DNA from: CAXSEF01 sp964236535
GTDB taxonomy: Bacteria; Pseudomonadota; Alphaproteobacteria; Acetobacterales; Acetobacteraceae
Length of the DNA: 56,629 bases
Assembly: GCA_964236535.1 (NCBI GenBank)
Contig: CAXSEF010000011.1
Span: 1 to 56,629, forward strand
Reading direction: 5' to 3'
The position numbers and the translations under genes were made by a program. A model generated the notes under the pieces. The model was not told the origin of the DNA. It was given only the letters and a program-made list of their open reading frames with translations, and searched no databases. Shown piece after piece: positions 45,837-53,189 of this stretch. Numbering within the stretch: the first letter of the stretch is position 1; each line of letters opens with the position of its first letter.

Positions 45837-46805
45837 TCACACGATCCGCGCCAGCTCCGCGTTCCAGAACGAGGTCTGCGCCCGCACCGCGGCGTTCTCG
45901 TCGAGCAGCCGGCCGTGGCGCCGCGCCATCTGCTCCGCGGCCGAGCAGAACAGCCGGATCGCGCGCAGCACCGGGTCGTGCGCGGCGGTCAGGGTCAGCG
46001 CGCCTCCGGCGTAGTCCAGCGGGTCGTCGACCAGCGCCGTGCCCGGGTTCACCGTGGCGGCCATCGCCGGGCCGAGCAGGTCGTGCGGGGCGTCGCGCAT
46101 CGTTTCCAGGAACCGGGTGTAGTGCGCGCTGGTGCCGGCGCGCTCGGTCTGCGCACCGTCGGCCAGCACCTTGAGCCGGCCGAGCACCGCCTTGGTGATG
46201 AGCTGCAGGGGGTGGCGCTCCGGGTAGTGGGCGAGGGACACGCCGTCCGCCGGCAGGCCGGGGGACGGGTGGCCGTCGAGCAGGACGTCGTGGTTGCCCT
46301 CGCCGATCGTGGTGCGGCCGGGGTCGTTGCGGCCGCGGGCGCAGACCTTCCACACCTCCGGCATGTCGCGCGCCCGGTTGCGGATGCGCCGCGGCACCAG
46401 CAGGTCGGCGGCGGCGTCGCCGGCGGTGGCCTGGTAGTTCATCAGCCGCAGCTTCACCGACGCGACATCGGCCGAGACATGGGACAGCAGATCGCGTAGT
46501 GGGATTCCACGCGGGTGGACGAACTCGTCGGCGTCGAGGAACTGCACCCAGTCCGCGCCGCAGGCCTGCACCGCGATCTGGAACAGGAAGGTGTTGTGCT
46601 GGGCCTCGCAGAAGGTGACGGAGCGATTCTGCATCACGGTCAGCGGGATGCCCTCGGCGTGCAGGGCGCGCAGGATGTCGAGGGTGCGGTCGGTGCTGCC
46701 GTTGTCGAGCAGCACGTGGTGGTCGACCATGGTGGCGTGGTGGCGCACGAACGCCTCGACGATGTCGTCCTCGTTGAGGATGCGGGTGGCGGCGACGATG
46801 CGCAT
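45837..46805 (-). CDS. Family 2-like glycosyltransferase
   Basis: 322 residues with the GT-A pattern of the Glyco_tranf_2_4 group. It begins IVAATRILNEDDIVEAFVRHH, then VDHHVLLDNGSTDRTLDIL, and the metal-binding DxD-like motif in WVQFLDADEFVHP. No membrane segments. It likely adds a sugar in polysaccharide or glycoprotein synthesis, in keeping with the nearby galU-hexomutase operon. The C-terminal third (from about 200) is less conserved. ATG 46805 starts right at the domain; the donor and acceptor are unknown. Confidence 0.85.
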   Translation of the reverse strand: MRIVAATRILNEDDIVEAFVRHHATMVDHHVLLDNGSTDRTLDILRALHAEGIPLTVMQNRSVTFCEAQHNTFLFQIAVQACGADWVQFLDADEFVHPRGIPLRDLLSHVSADVASVKLRLMNYQATAGDAAADLLVPRRIRNRARDMPEVWKVCARGRNDPGRTTIGEGNHDVLLDGHPSPGLPADGVSLAHYPERHPLQLITKAVLGRLKVLADGAQTERAGTSAHYTRFLETMRDAPHDLLGPAMAATVNPGTALVDDPLDYAGGALTLTAAHDPVLRAIRLFCSAAEQMARRHGRLLDENAAVRAQTSFWNAELARIV

Positions 46806-46959
46806 GTCCGGGTCCTCGGGCGCTTGATCCGGGCGCGCCAGTGACCCGGGCGCGCAGGCCCGGGCGCCCGCCGGCCGGCATGGGGGGGTCGTGCCGGCCG
46901 AGCCAAGCGCGCGTCCGCGTGGTCGTCAAGGCGGCGGTGCGCTGCGGCGGGCAGGCGCG

Positions 46960-47451
46960 ATGATGGCCGGGTCGCATCTGGCGCTGGGGCTGGTCGCCTG
47001 GGCGTGGGCGGCGCCGCACCTGGGCTTCTCGGCGGCGGGCCCGGCCGGGCTTGGGCTGGCGGCGCTCGGCTCGGTGATGCCCGACATCGACCACCCGCAA
47101 TCCTGGGTCGGGCGCCGCGCCAGGGTGGTGTCGCGGCCGCTGTCGCGCGCGGTCAGCCACCGCGGGGTGACGCACTCCCTGCTCGCGGTGGCGCTCGGGG
47201 TGGCGCTGCTGCGCGGGCACCGGATGCTGTACGCGCCGCTCGCGGTCGGCTGGCTGTCGCACCTGGCCGCGGACCTGCTGACGCCGCGCGGGCTGCGCCT
47301 GGCGTGGCCGCTGCGCCGGCACTGGGCGATCCCGCTGTGCCGCACCGGCTCTGCGCGCGAGGTGGTGCTGGTGACGCTGCTGGTGGCCTGGGCGGCCTGG
47401 CACCTGGTCGGGGGATGGGCGCGGCTCTGGCCGATCGGCGGGGGCCGGTGA
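46960..47451 (+). CDS. YdjM/DUF457-type membrane-bound hydrolase-like protein
   Basis: 163 residues of the PF04307 (LexA-regulated YdjM) family. It has several hydrophobic segments and the conserved metal-like motifs SHLALGLVAWAWA, SVMPDIDHPQSWVGRRA, VSHRGVTHSLLAVAL and WLSHLAADLLTPRG. His and Asp residues in these motifs suggest a metal-dependent hydrolase in the membrane, though no substrate is known. ATG 46960 and ATG 46963 are adjacent. Divergent from the glycosyltransferase. Confidence 0.87.
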   Translation: MMAGSHLALGLVAWAWAAPHLGFSAAGPAGLGLAALGSVMPDIDHPQSWVGRRARVVSRPLSRAVSHRGVTHSLLAVALGVALLRGHRMLYAPLAVGWLSHLAADLLTPRGLRLAWPLRRHWAIPLCRTGSAREVVLVTLLVAWAAWHLVGGWARLWPIGGGR

Positions 47452-47471
47452 GGCGGGGCCGGTGGGGCGAG

Positions 47472-47525
47472 GCAAGGCCAGAGGCTCTGCCTCTGGACTC
47501 CGCTCAAGGCTGAGCCTTGAGAATC
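47472..47525. repeat. Intergenic palindromic element (A-B only)
   Basis: A and a B variant (CAAGGCTGAGCCTTG) are followed by GAATCCCTTT. The linker is cut short and replaced by a different hairpin, ACCTGGA (47531-47537) with TCCAGGT (47543-47549). A junction with foreign sequence seems likely here. Confidence 0.75.
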
Positions 47526-47801
47526 CCTTTACCTGGAGCATTTCCAGGTCACACCGGGTTCCGGTCGACCGAGGGCGGCGAGGAGTGCGTTCTAAAGCCT
47601 GCCCGATCAATCTCGGCGCCGAGCTATCCTGCGCCCGCCTATGACGGCCTGACTGAAATATGGTTTGATAGCTGGGCTGACCACGATAGGTTCTTCACGT
47701 CCGAGAATTATTTGAAAAACGTTAAGCCGGACGAGCCGACTTTCATCGACTTCGCCACTGTTGGCATAATGGTGACGGAAGAGCGACTGGTCGTGGAATA
47801 G
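47517..47801 (+). pseudogene. EthD-domain remnant, 5' truncated
   Basis: The frame is open for 94 residues, but only the last 55 (from about 47637) look like protein: YDGLTEIWFDSWADHDRFF, then DEPTFIDFATVGIMVTEERL. This is the C-terminal half of an EthD-type ferredoxin-like domain (full length about 100). The N-terminal part derives from the palindromic element and other non-coding sequence. The coding remnant uses AT-richer codons (ATA, TTT, TTG, AAA) than any neighbour. Most likely a truncated, horizontally acquired gene. A very short functional protein cannot be excluded. Confidence 0.65.
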
Positions 47802-48118
47802 CGCCGGATGGCTGCGCTTTGTCATCTTACCTAGTGCGAAAAAGCTGGCGGACCGCTCACCACGACGAGCTGTTCGCGATCTGTCGTGCCGGTGCGACCT
47901 CCACGGTCTGCCGGTAGGCAGCCAACGGCCCAAGCGGGCCAGTCGGACCTTGCGCGGGCTGCGCCCGTACCCGCCAAAGGCCCGAGGCCTTGGGAACCCT
48001 CTTACTCAAGCAAATGGATTCCAAAGGCTCAGCCTTTGGCGGAGTCCAGAGGCAGAGCCTCTGGCCTTGCTTGCCTAACCGCTTACGCTCGAAGTCGGCT
48101 GGCATCAGGCAGGGCTTT
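47802..48118. other. 317-bp convergent intergenic region with palindromic element
   Basis: The first 130 bp are AT-richer and belong with the EthD remnant. A complete reversed palindromic element occupies 47945-48078. The chpT gene ends at 48119. No other gene is visible. Confidence 0.6.
47945..48078. repeat. Intergenic palindromic element (D-C-B-A order)
   Basis: D is altered (TTGCGCGGGCTGCGCCCG), C shortened (CCAAAGGCCCGAGGCCTTGGG), followed by a linker ACTCAAGCAAATGGATTCC and intact B and A. It lies 3' of chpT and of the EthD remnant. Confidence 0.82.
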
Positions 48119-48826
48119 TCAGCCGTCGCCTGCGGCCTGGTCCGGCCGAGCCCCACCCGACACCCGCAACGGGGGGAGCGCCATGTCCGGGCCGCACGCC
48201 TCGAACCGGAGATCGAGGCCGGCCGTGTGCGCGAGCAGGACGACGAGCGCCGGCTGCAGCTGCCGGGGCGCGGAGATCGCCCAGGCGGTGTCGGGGGCCG
48301 CGATGCAGGCCGCGAGCGTGTCGGGCCACGCTGCCCTGGCGCCGGTGACCGCGAGCCGGACCCAGCCTGGCGTGGCGGCCTCGCCGGGGTTGCCGGAGAG
48401 CGCCACGACCCCGCCGCGTGGCAGCGCCTCGGCGCCCAGCAGCAGCAGGTTCGGCAGCATGCGCGACAGGCCGGGCGGGTATGGCGTGTCGCCGAGTCCC
48501 GCGTGATCAAGCTGCACTCGGGGGCCCAGGCCGGGCGCCAGCGCCGTGAGCTCTGCTGCGGACAGGGGGGTGCCGGCACCGGCCCAGGCGGCGCGCAGCA
48601 GCCTGAGCCTGGCGGCAAGCTCGCTGGCGGCATCGCGGGCGAAGCCGAGCGCTTCCGCGGGTTCGGCCTCCTCGGTCGCGAGCTCCAGCGCTCCCGCGAG
48701 CACGCCCGTCAGTCCGGCAAGGTCGTGGCTCATCCGCGCGGCAAGCAGCTGGGCGAAGCGCAACGCCGATCCGTGCGGCGGCGTGGCCCGCGACGAAGCC
48801 GGGTCGGTGTCCGCCTTGTCCGGCAT
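48119..48826 (-). CDS. chpT: Histidine phosphotransferase ChpT
   Basis: 235 residues. In Caulobacter ChpT shuttles phosphate from the kinase CckA to CtrA and CpdR. The phospho-acceptor His lies in ARMSHDLAGLTGVLAGALEL, followed by a helical bundle and a degenerate HATPase-like domain (PNLLLLGAEALPRGGVVALS, then GWVRLAVTGA). ATG 48826 is the preferred start (MPDKADTDPAS); the open frame further upstream overlaps the divergent DUF3553 gene. The presence of ChpT supports CtrA-type cell-cycle control. The two single-domain receivers near the left end could be its partners, but this is speculative. Confidence 0.85.
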   Translation of the reverse strand: MPDKADTDPASSRATPPHGSALRFAQLLAARMSHDLAGLTGVLAGALELATEEAEPAEALGFARDAASELAARLRLLRAAWAGAGTPLSAAELTALAPGLGPRVQLDHAGLGDTPYPPGLSRMLPNLLLLGAEALPRGGVVALSGNPGEAATPGWVRLAVTGARAAWPDTLAACIAAPDTAWAISAPRQLQPALVVLLAHTAGLDLRFEACGPDMALPPLRVSGGARPDQAAGDG

Positions 48827-48977
48827 CGCGTGTTCTGCCTCCGGCCGGCCGTCAGGCCGGAGCGGCCTGCCGGGCCGCGCCGGCGCTTGCCGTGCCGCGA
48901 CTGTGGCCGCATCGTCGGTGGCCGGCAACCTGACCGGGCTCGGACGGGTTCGGGCGCAGTGGTAGGGGAGGCTGGGG

Positions 48978-49151
48978 ATGGACGACCGGGCGCTGTTCGA
49001 GCCGGGGCAGCGGGTGCTGCACCCTGGCCGGCCGGACTGGGGTGCGGGGCAGGTGCAATCGGTCGTGGGGCACCGGGTTACCGTGAACTTCGAGAACGCC
49101 GGCAAGATCCTGGTCAACGCCGCCGTGGTGGCGCTTGAGGTCACGGATTGA
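48978..49151 (+). CDS. DUF3553 small protein
   Basis: 57 residues, a short gene easily missed. The sequence FEPGQRVLHPGRPDWGAGQV, then VTVNFENAGKILVN, matches DUF3553, a small SH3-like beta barrel also seen within UvrD/CarD-like contexts. ATG 48978 follows GGGAGGCTGGGG closely. Divergent from chpT. Likely to bind nucleic acid or RNA polymerase by analogy with CarD-type barrels, but this is inference. Confidence 0.82.
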   Translation: MDDRALFEPGQRVLHPGRPDWGAGQVQSVVGHRVTVNFENAGKILVNAAVVALEVTD

Positions 49152-49466
49152 CCCGGCCGTCGTTTCCCCGGGCATGTCGTTGCCGCGGCTGAAGCCGACC
49201 GAGGCGGTCATGCTCCAGGCACCGGAGTCACAAGGCGTGTTCTGAGCCGGGTCCGAGGGGAGGGCTGTGGGCTTGCCGGCCTGGCCGGTCACGCATCACG
49301 GCTGCTGGCACAGGCCGGATGATCCACCACGGAGGCTTGATCCGCCCGTGCGAATGGCAACATTGCGTGCAGGTCCGATTTGTCGGCATGTCGGTCACGC
49401 GAGATGCGGTCACGGGCCCGCGGCCTGACGAGTCCGTGCTTCACCGGTCAAGGATTTCGACTGAGC
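49152..49466. other. 315-bp leader region before moaA, no gene seen
   Basis: This lies between DUF3553 and moaA, both on the + strand. No palindromic element and no convincing gene. I looked for a molybdenum cofactor riboswitch and could not recognise one. A promoter for moaA must be present, but none stands out. Confidence 0.45.
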
Positions 49467-50453
49467 ATGCTCGATCCGTTCGGCAGAACCATCAGCTATC
49501 TCCGGGTGTCGGTCACCGACCGGTGCGACCTGCGCTGTGTCTACTGCATGGCCGACGAGATGGAGTTCCTGCCCAGGCTGGAGGTCCTCTCGCTGGAGGA
49601 GCTGGAGCGGCTGTGCGCGGTGTTCGTCGGCCTGGGGGTGCGCCGGCTGCGCCTGACCGGCGGCGAGCCGCTGGTGCGTCGCGACGTGATGCAGCTGGTC
49701 GACAGCCTGGGTGCGCGCCTCGGCCACGGGCTCGACGAGCTGACGATGACCACCAACGGCACCCAGTTGCGCCGCTTCGCGCCCGGCCTGGCCCGCGCCG
49801 GGGTGCGTCGCATCAACGTCAGCCTCGACACCCTCCATCCGCAGGCGTTCGCCGCGGTCACCCGGCGCGGCCGGCTGCCGCAGGTGCTCGACGGCATCAT
49901 GGCGGCACGCGACGCCGGCCTCGCGGTGAAGATCAACGCGGTGGCGCTGCGCGGGGTCAACGAGGACCGCTTCGACGAGATGCTCGCCTGGTGCGGCGAG
50001 CACGGCTTCGACCTGACGCTGATCGAGACCATGCCGATGGGCGACATCGGCGGCGACCGCACCGACCTGTATCTGCCGCTCTCGGTGGTGCGTGCGCGGC
50101 TGCGGCTGCGCTGGACGCTGACCGAGAGCGACCATCGGACCGGCGGCCCGGCGCGCTATTTCAACGTCGCCGAGACCGGGCAGCGGCTCGGGTTCATTAC
50201 GCCGATGACGCACAACTTCTGCGAGACCTGCAACCGGGTCCGTCTCACCTGCACCGGCACGCTCTACATGTGCCTGGGCCAGGACGACGCGGTGGACCTG
50301 CGCGCGCCGCTGCGCGATGGGGCATCCAACGAGGAGTTGCGCGAGGTGATCCTCGGCGCGATCGCGCGCAAGCCGAAGGGCCACGACTTCGTCATCGAGC
50401 GGCAGCGCAACAGCCCCGCGGTGGCCCGGCACATGAGCGTGACCGGGGGCTAG
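49467..50453 (+). CDS. moaA: GTP 3',8-cyclase MoaA
   Basis: 328 residues. A radical SAM enzyme that, with MoaC, converts GTP to cyclic pyranopterin monophosphate in molybdenum cofactor synthesis. The N-terminal cluster motif CDLRCVYC and the C-terminal cluster motif CETCNRVRLTC with a third Cys at TLYMC are both present. LTGGEPLVRRD and the C-terminal Gly-Gly (SVTGG) needed for activity are intact. ATG 49467 starts MLDPFGRTISYLRVSV. Nearby coxG, xdhC and the MsrP-like gene all need or serve molybdenum cofactor. MoaC is not in the window. Confidence 0.96.
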   Translation: MLDPFGRTISYLRVSVTDRCDLRCVYCMADEMEFLPRLEVLSLEELERLCAVFVGLGVRRLRLTGGEPLVRRDVMQLVDSLGARLGHGLDELTMTTNGTQLRRFAPGLARAGVRRINVSLDTLHPQAFAAVTRRGRLPQVLDGIMAARDAGLAVKINAVALRGVNEDRFDEMLAWCGEHGFDLTLIETMPMGDIGGDRTDLYLPLSVVRARLRLRWTLTESDHRTGGPARYFNVAETGQRLGFITPMTHNFCETCNRVRLTCTGTLYMCLGQDDAVDLRAPLRDGASNEELREVILGAIARKPKGHDFVIERQRNSPAVARHMSVTGG

Positions 50454-50541
50454 CGGCAGCTTCGGCGGAGGCACCGATCAATCGATGCCGGCGGGCTCCT
50501 GAGCCCGGGTGGGGCGCTGCGGGACGTAGCGCCTGCAGGCC

Positions 50542-51276
50542 TCAGCGGGGATTGAAGGACAGGTCGATCGCGTGCGGCGATGCGGGCGCCTCGGCGACCT
50601 CGTAGCGCGCCGCCCTGCGCCGCTCGCCCTGCACCGGCAGACGCGGCGTGATGTCGGCGCTCGCCTGCTCGAGGTGCGGGCCGCCGTCCGGGCGCGGGTA
50701 GATGAAGCCGTGCGTCGGATAGATGCCGCCGAAGCTCCCGGTGTGCCCGACCTCGACCCGCACCGCGCTCCAGTCGTTGTTCTCGGACACGTCGATCACC
50801 GACATGCTGTGGCTGACGCCGCCGCTGCCCCAGTGCGAGTGGTCGATCTCGATGGTCCGGGCGTCGACGACGTCGGTCACGACCGCGACGTGGCCGAGCC
50901 GCATGTGGCCGTTGGCGCGGAAGCTGAGCACGCTGCCCGACTCCGGCTTGGGGCCGCGCGCGTACAGGCCTTCGGCGTTGTCCCACCAGTCCGCGGCGTT
51001 GCCGGTCAGCTGCACGCCGCTGTCCTCGCGGGCGAACGCCACGCACTGCAGCACCGAGCCGCCGCCGGCGTAGCGGCGGAAGCGTGCGTGCCCGCCGTGG
51101 AACCAGGCGGCGCTGCGCACCAGACCCGCGCCCCAGGCCCCGTGCGCCTGGCGTCCGGCCCACGCGGCGCGTCCGGCGTGACGCGAGTGCGCCTGGGCGC
51201 CTGCAGTCACGGCGATGCCGAGCACGACAGCCGAGCCGAGCAGAAGCAGTCGCGCACCAAACGCCGGAAGCCGCAT
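50542..51276 (-). CDS. Secreted CHAP-domain protein
   Basis: 244 residues with a signal peptide (residues 1 to about 29, LLLLGSAVVLGIAVTAGAQA). The CHAP domain holds a catalytic Cys (SVLQCVAFAREDSG), TGNAADWWDNA and His (LGHVAVVTDVVD), the usual pattern of amidase/endopeptidases that cleave peptidoglycan. A following segment (EIDHSHWGSGG) is also family-like. Probably acts in wall remodelling or cell separation. An AT-rich upstream region with a strong inverted repeat may control it. Confidence 0.88.
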   Translation of the reverse strand: MRLPAFGARLLLLGSAVVLGIAVTAGAQAHSRHAGRAAWAGRQAHGAWGAGLVRSAAWFHGGHARFRRYAGGGSVLQCVAFAREDSGVQLTGNAADWWDNAEGLYARGPKPESGSVLSFRANGHMRLGHVAVVTDVVDARTIEIDHSHWGSGGVSHSMSVIDVSENNDWSAVRVEVGHTGSFGGIYPTHGFIYPRPDGGPHLEQASADITPRLPVQGERRRAARYEVAEAPASPHAIDLSFNPR

Positions 51277-51407
51277 GAGCCGTCACCCTGGTTGCCGAAC
51301 CTGGGTCATCCGGTAGCGCCGGCTTTGCGGCAGTGGCAAGACATCCGCTCACGATAATGCGATCTTTTGAAATAAAACCAGTAAAGGCCCTGTGGACGAT
51401 GCATGTT

Positions 51408-51427
51408 TATAGGATGTTTGTCCTATA
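51408..51427. promoter_or_regulatory. Perfect dyad in AT-rich region upstream of the CHAP gene
   Basis: TATAGGA (51408-51414) and TCCTATA (51421-51427), 6-nt spacer, in a locally AT-rich stretch (51350-51440) unlike the rest of the window. It is about 135-150 nt upstream of the CHAP gene start (minus strand). It looks like a transcription factor site, possibly of the GntR type, but the factor is unknown. Confidence 0.5.
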
Positions 51428-51543
51428 TTCGCCAGTGGCCGCACGCCGGCTGAAAGATGCTTTGCAGAATCACGGAACGTGCCTGTCACGCCACACTGTG
51501 GCTAGCACGACACCACAGGCTTTGCACGGCATTTGTTCGAGCG

Positions 51544-51894
51544 TTACTTGCAGGTGGTGACCATGATCTCGACCAGGTAGCCGGGGTCGGCCATCTCCGC
51601 CTGTACGCAGGCCCGTGCCGGCGCCAGACCCTCCGGCAGCCACTTCGCCCAAACCGCGTTCATCGCTTCGCGGTCGCTCATGTGCTTGAGCCAGATCTGC
51701 GCCTGCAGCAGCCGCGTGTTGTCGGTGCCGTGGAGCTCCAGGATGTCGTCGATCTGGGCCAGCACCTCCTCGGTCTGGCCGGCGATGTCCTTCGACAGGT
51801 CGCGTGCGACGCAGCCCTGCGTGTAGACGAAGCCGTGGTACTCCACGGCCTTCGACAGGATGGGGTTGGCCTCGGTGCGGACGATCTTGCTCAC
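51544..51894 (-). CDS. RidA-family protein
   Basis: 116 residues of the RidA/YER057c/UK114 family. RidA hydrolyses reactive enamine/imine intermediates from amino acid metabolism. It has VSKIVRTEANPILSKAVEYHG, VYTQGCVARDLSKDIAGQTE, AQIWLKHMSDREAMNAVWAK and ARACVQAEMADPGYLVEIMV, with the arginine expected at the active site (PARACV). GTG 51894 follows GGAGACC. An 11-bp perfect stem-loop precedes the ribosome site. The last gene of a minus-strand run, downstream of the lipoprotein gene. Confidence 0.88.
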   Translation of the reverse strand: MSKIVRTEANPILSKAVEYHGFVYTQGCVARDLSKDIAGQTEEVLAQIDDILELHGTDNTRLLQAQIWLKHMSDREAMNAVWAKWLPEGLAPARACVQAEMADPGYLVEIMVTTCK

Positions 51895-51911
51895 GGCGGT
51901 CTCCAGGTTGC

Positions 51912-51938
51912 GCCTGGCCAAGCGGCACTTGGCCAGGC
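51912..51938 (-). promoter_or_regulatory. Perfect 11-bp stem-loop in the ridA leader
   Basis: Arms 51912-51922 and 51928-51938 (GCCTGGCCAAG and complement) are perfect with a 5-nt loop. It lies 18-44 nt upstream of the ridA GTG and just before GGAGACC. It may end the upstream transcript or block/tune ridA translation. No T-tract follows. Confidence 0.5.
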
Positions 51939-51975
51939 TGCGGTTGGGGGGCTGCGGTTGACGGGGCTGCGGTTG
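51937..51975. repeat. Three short direct repeats upstream of ridA
   Basis: GCTGCGGTTG occurs at 51937, 51951 and 51966, spaced 14 and 15 nt, beside the ridA leader stem-loop. It looks like clustered binding sites or slippage. Not a coding repeat. Confidence 0.55.
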
Positions 51976-52040
51976 GCGAAGCGGGCGCCATCGCCTGCGA
52001 CGACCAGGCTGCGGCGGCGTCGCCGACTGCCGGGTCGGCG

Positions 52041-52472
52041 TCAGGGCTGCGACGCGCCGGCCGGGTCCATCTGCGGCGAGACGCCGGTGCCCGCCGCCGG
52101 CTCGGTGGCGGCGTTGGCGGCCGTCCGGCTGCGCAGGCAGGCCTCGATGTCGTTCGAGCGGCCGTAGAGCTGGCCGAGGCCCTGCGAGGTCACGCCGACC
52201 ATGCCGGACGACGAGAACGGCGTGTCGGTCTGGCTGCGCTCGGACAGCACCTCGCGATTCTGTTCCAGGTAGGTACGGTCCGCCTCGGCCTTGCATGACG
52301 CGATGGCCTGCTGGTCCGCCCGGGTCGGCCCCGGGCTGCCCAGCGTGCAGCCGCACGCCAGGACCGCGAGCCCTGCCGACCGGATCGCACGGCGCAGCGC
52401 GTCGCGTGGCACCGGGCGCGCCGCGCTCCGCCGTGACGCCGCGGGCGACGCGATGCGGGTCGGAGCGCTCAC
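52041..52472 (-). CDS. Putative lipoprotein, Acetobacteraceae-type
   Basis: 143 residues. A short basic leader and hydrophobic stretch (RRAIRSAGLAVLACGCTLGS) with a lipobox-like AVLAC or CGC suggests lipidation. The mature part has ASCKAEADRTYLEQNREVLS, then QTDTPFSSSGMVGVTSQGLG and DIEACLRSR, which I associate with small conserved Acetobacteraceae lipoproteins. The GTG at 52472 overlaps the stop of the upstream unknown gene (GTGA). Function unknown. Confidence 0.72.
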   Translation of the reverse strand: MSAPTRIASPAASRRSAARPVPRDALRRAIRSAGLAVLACGCTLGSPGPTRADQQAIASCKAEADRTYLEQNREVLSERSQTDTPFSSSGMVGVTSQGLGQLYGRSNDIEACLRSRTAANAATEPAAGTGVSPQMDPAGASQP

Positions 52473-52978
52473 GCCGCGCAGCCGGCATCGGTCCCGAACC
52501 GGGGCAGGTGCGACAGCGCGGCGCGCAGCCGCGCCTCGTCGAACCCCATCCCGGCGGTCAGCGGCGCCTGTGCCGCCGCACTCAGCAGGGCAGGGTGCGG
52601 TCCGGCGCCGATCGCCGCCCGGCCGCCCGCCCAGGCCGCGCGCCCCAGCAGCTCCACCAGGGCCAGCAGCCGCAGGCACAGCGACAGCCCGTAGCTGTTT
52701 CCCATGCCGACCGTCAGATCGACCGCGCGCGCCCAGCAGCAGGCGTCGCGATCGGTCAGCGCCATGTCGACGACCTCGCCGTCCTCGCGACGGAACCGGA
52801 ACAGGCGGGCCCGACCGGGACGCGACGCCCGTGCCAGCTCGCCTGCGGCCGCCCACGCGGCCTCCAGGTCCCGGCCGCGCACCGGCGGCAGCGCCTCTGG
52901 CGGCAGGTCGACGAAATAGGTCAGCACGCCGTCGGGCGCGGCACGGACCTCGACGGCGGAGCGGGGCAGGATGCGCAT
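52469..52978 (-). CDS. Hypothetical protein in the XdhC/CoxG gene run
   Basis: 169 residues, no family recognised. It is cytoplasmic, without signal or membrane segment. It starts MRILPRSAVEVRAAPDG and contains FRFRREDGEVVDMALTDRDA, then CCWARAVDLTVGMGNSYGLSL and a leucine-rich helix CLRLLALVELLGRAAWAGG. ATG 52978 has only a weak ribosome site; an upstream Met at 53017 is possible. It sits between the XdhC pair and the lipoprotein gene on the same strand and is coupled to the latter by GTGA. A role in molybdoenzyme maturation would be guesswork. Confidence 0.65.
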   Translation of the reverse strand: MRILPRSAVEVRAAPDGVLTYFVDLPPEALPPVRGRDLEAAWAAAGELARASRPGRARLFRFRREDGEVVDMALTDRDACCWARAVDLTVGMGNSYGLSLCLRLLALVELLGRAAWAGGRAAIGAGPHPALLSAAAQAPLTAGMGFDEARLRAALSHLPRFGTDAGCAA

Positions 52979-53189
52979 GGCCCGGTGATCATGGACCAGC
53001 GTGTCGCCTGGCGCCACCGCTCCTCGGGCCGGCTCGCGACATGGACCTGCAGGCGCAGCAGGGCCGGCGGCGGCGCTGCCGGCGGTCGCGCGCGGACTGG
53101 GACGATCGTGGCCGCCGGGTCGGTCTGCGCTGCGGAGATAGCTGGCCGTGCCGGCGCCGGCGCCGATCGTGGCGAGCCGTGCGTCGTCG

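Noticed and set aside
47531..47560. Similarity of GGAGCATTTCC to rhizobial intergenic mosaic repeats
   Set aside because: Only about ten bases resemble it, too few to call.
49152..49466. Molybdenum cofactor riboswitch before moaA
   Set aside because: I could not find the conserved stems by eye; a covariance search with the Rfam Moco model would settle it.
51333..51560. A 75-codon frame over the AT-rich region upstream of the CHAP gene
   Set aside because: No ribosome site, no family signal, and it covers the dyad and likely promoter.
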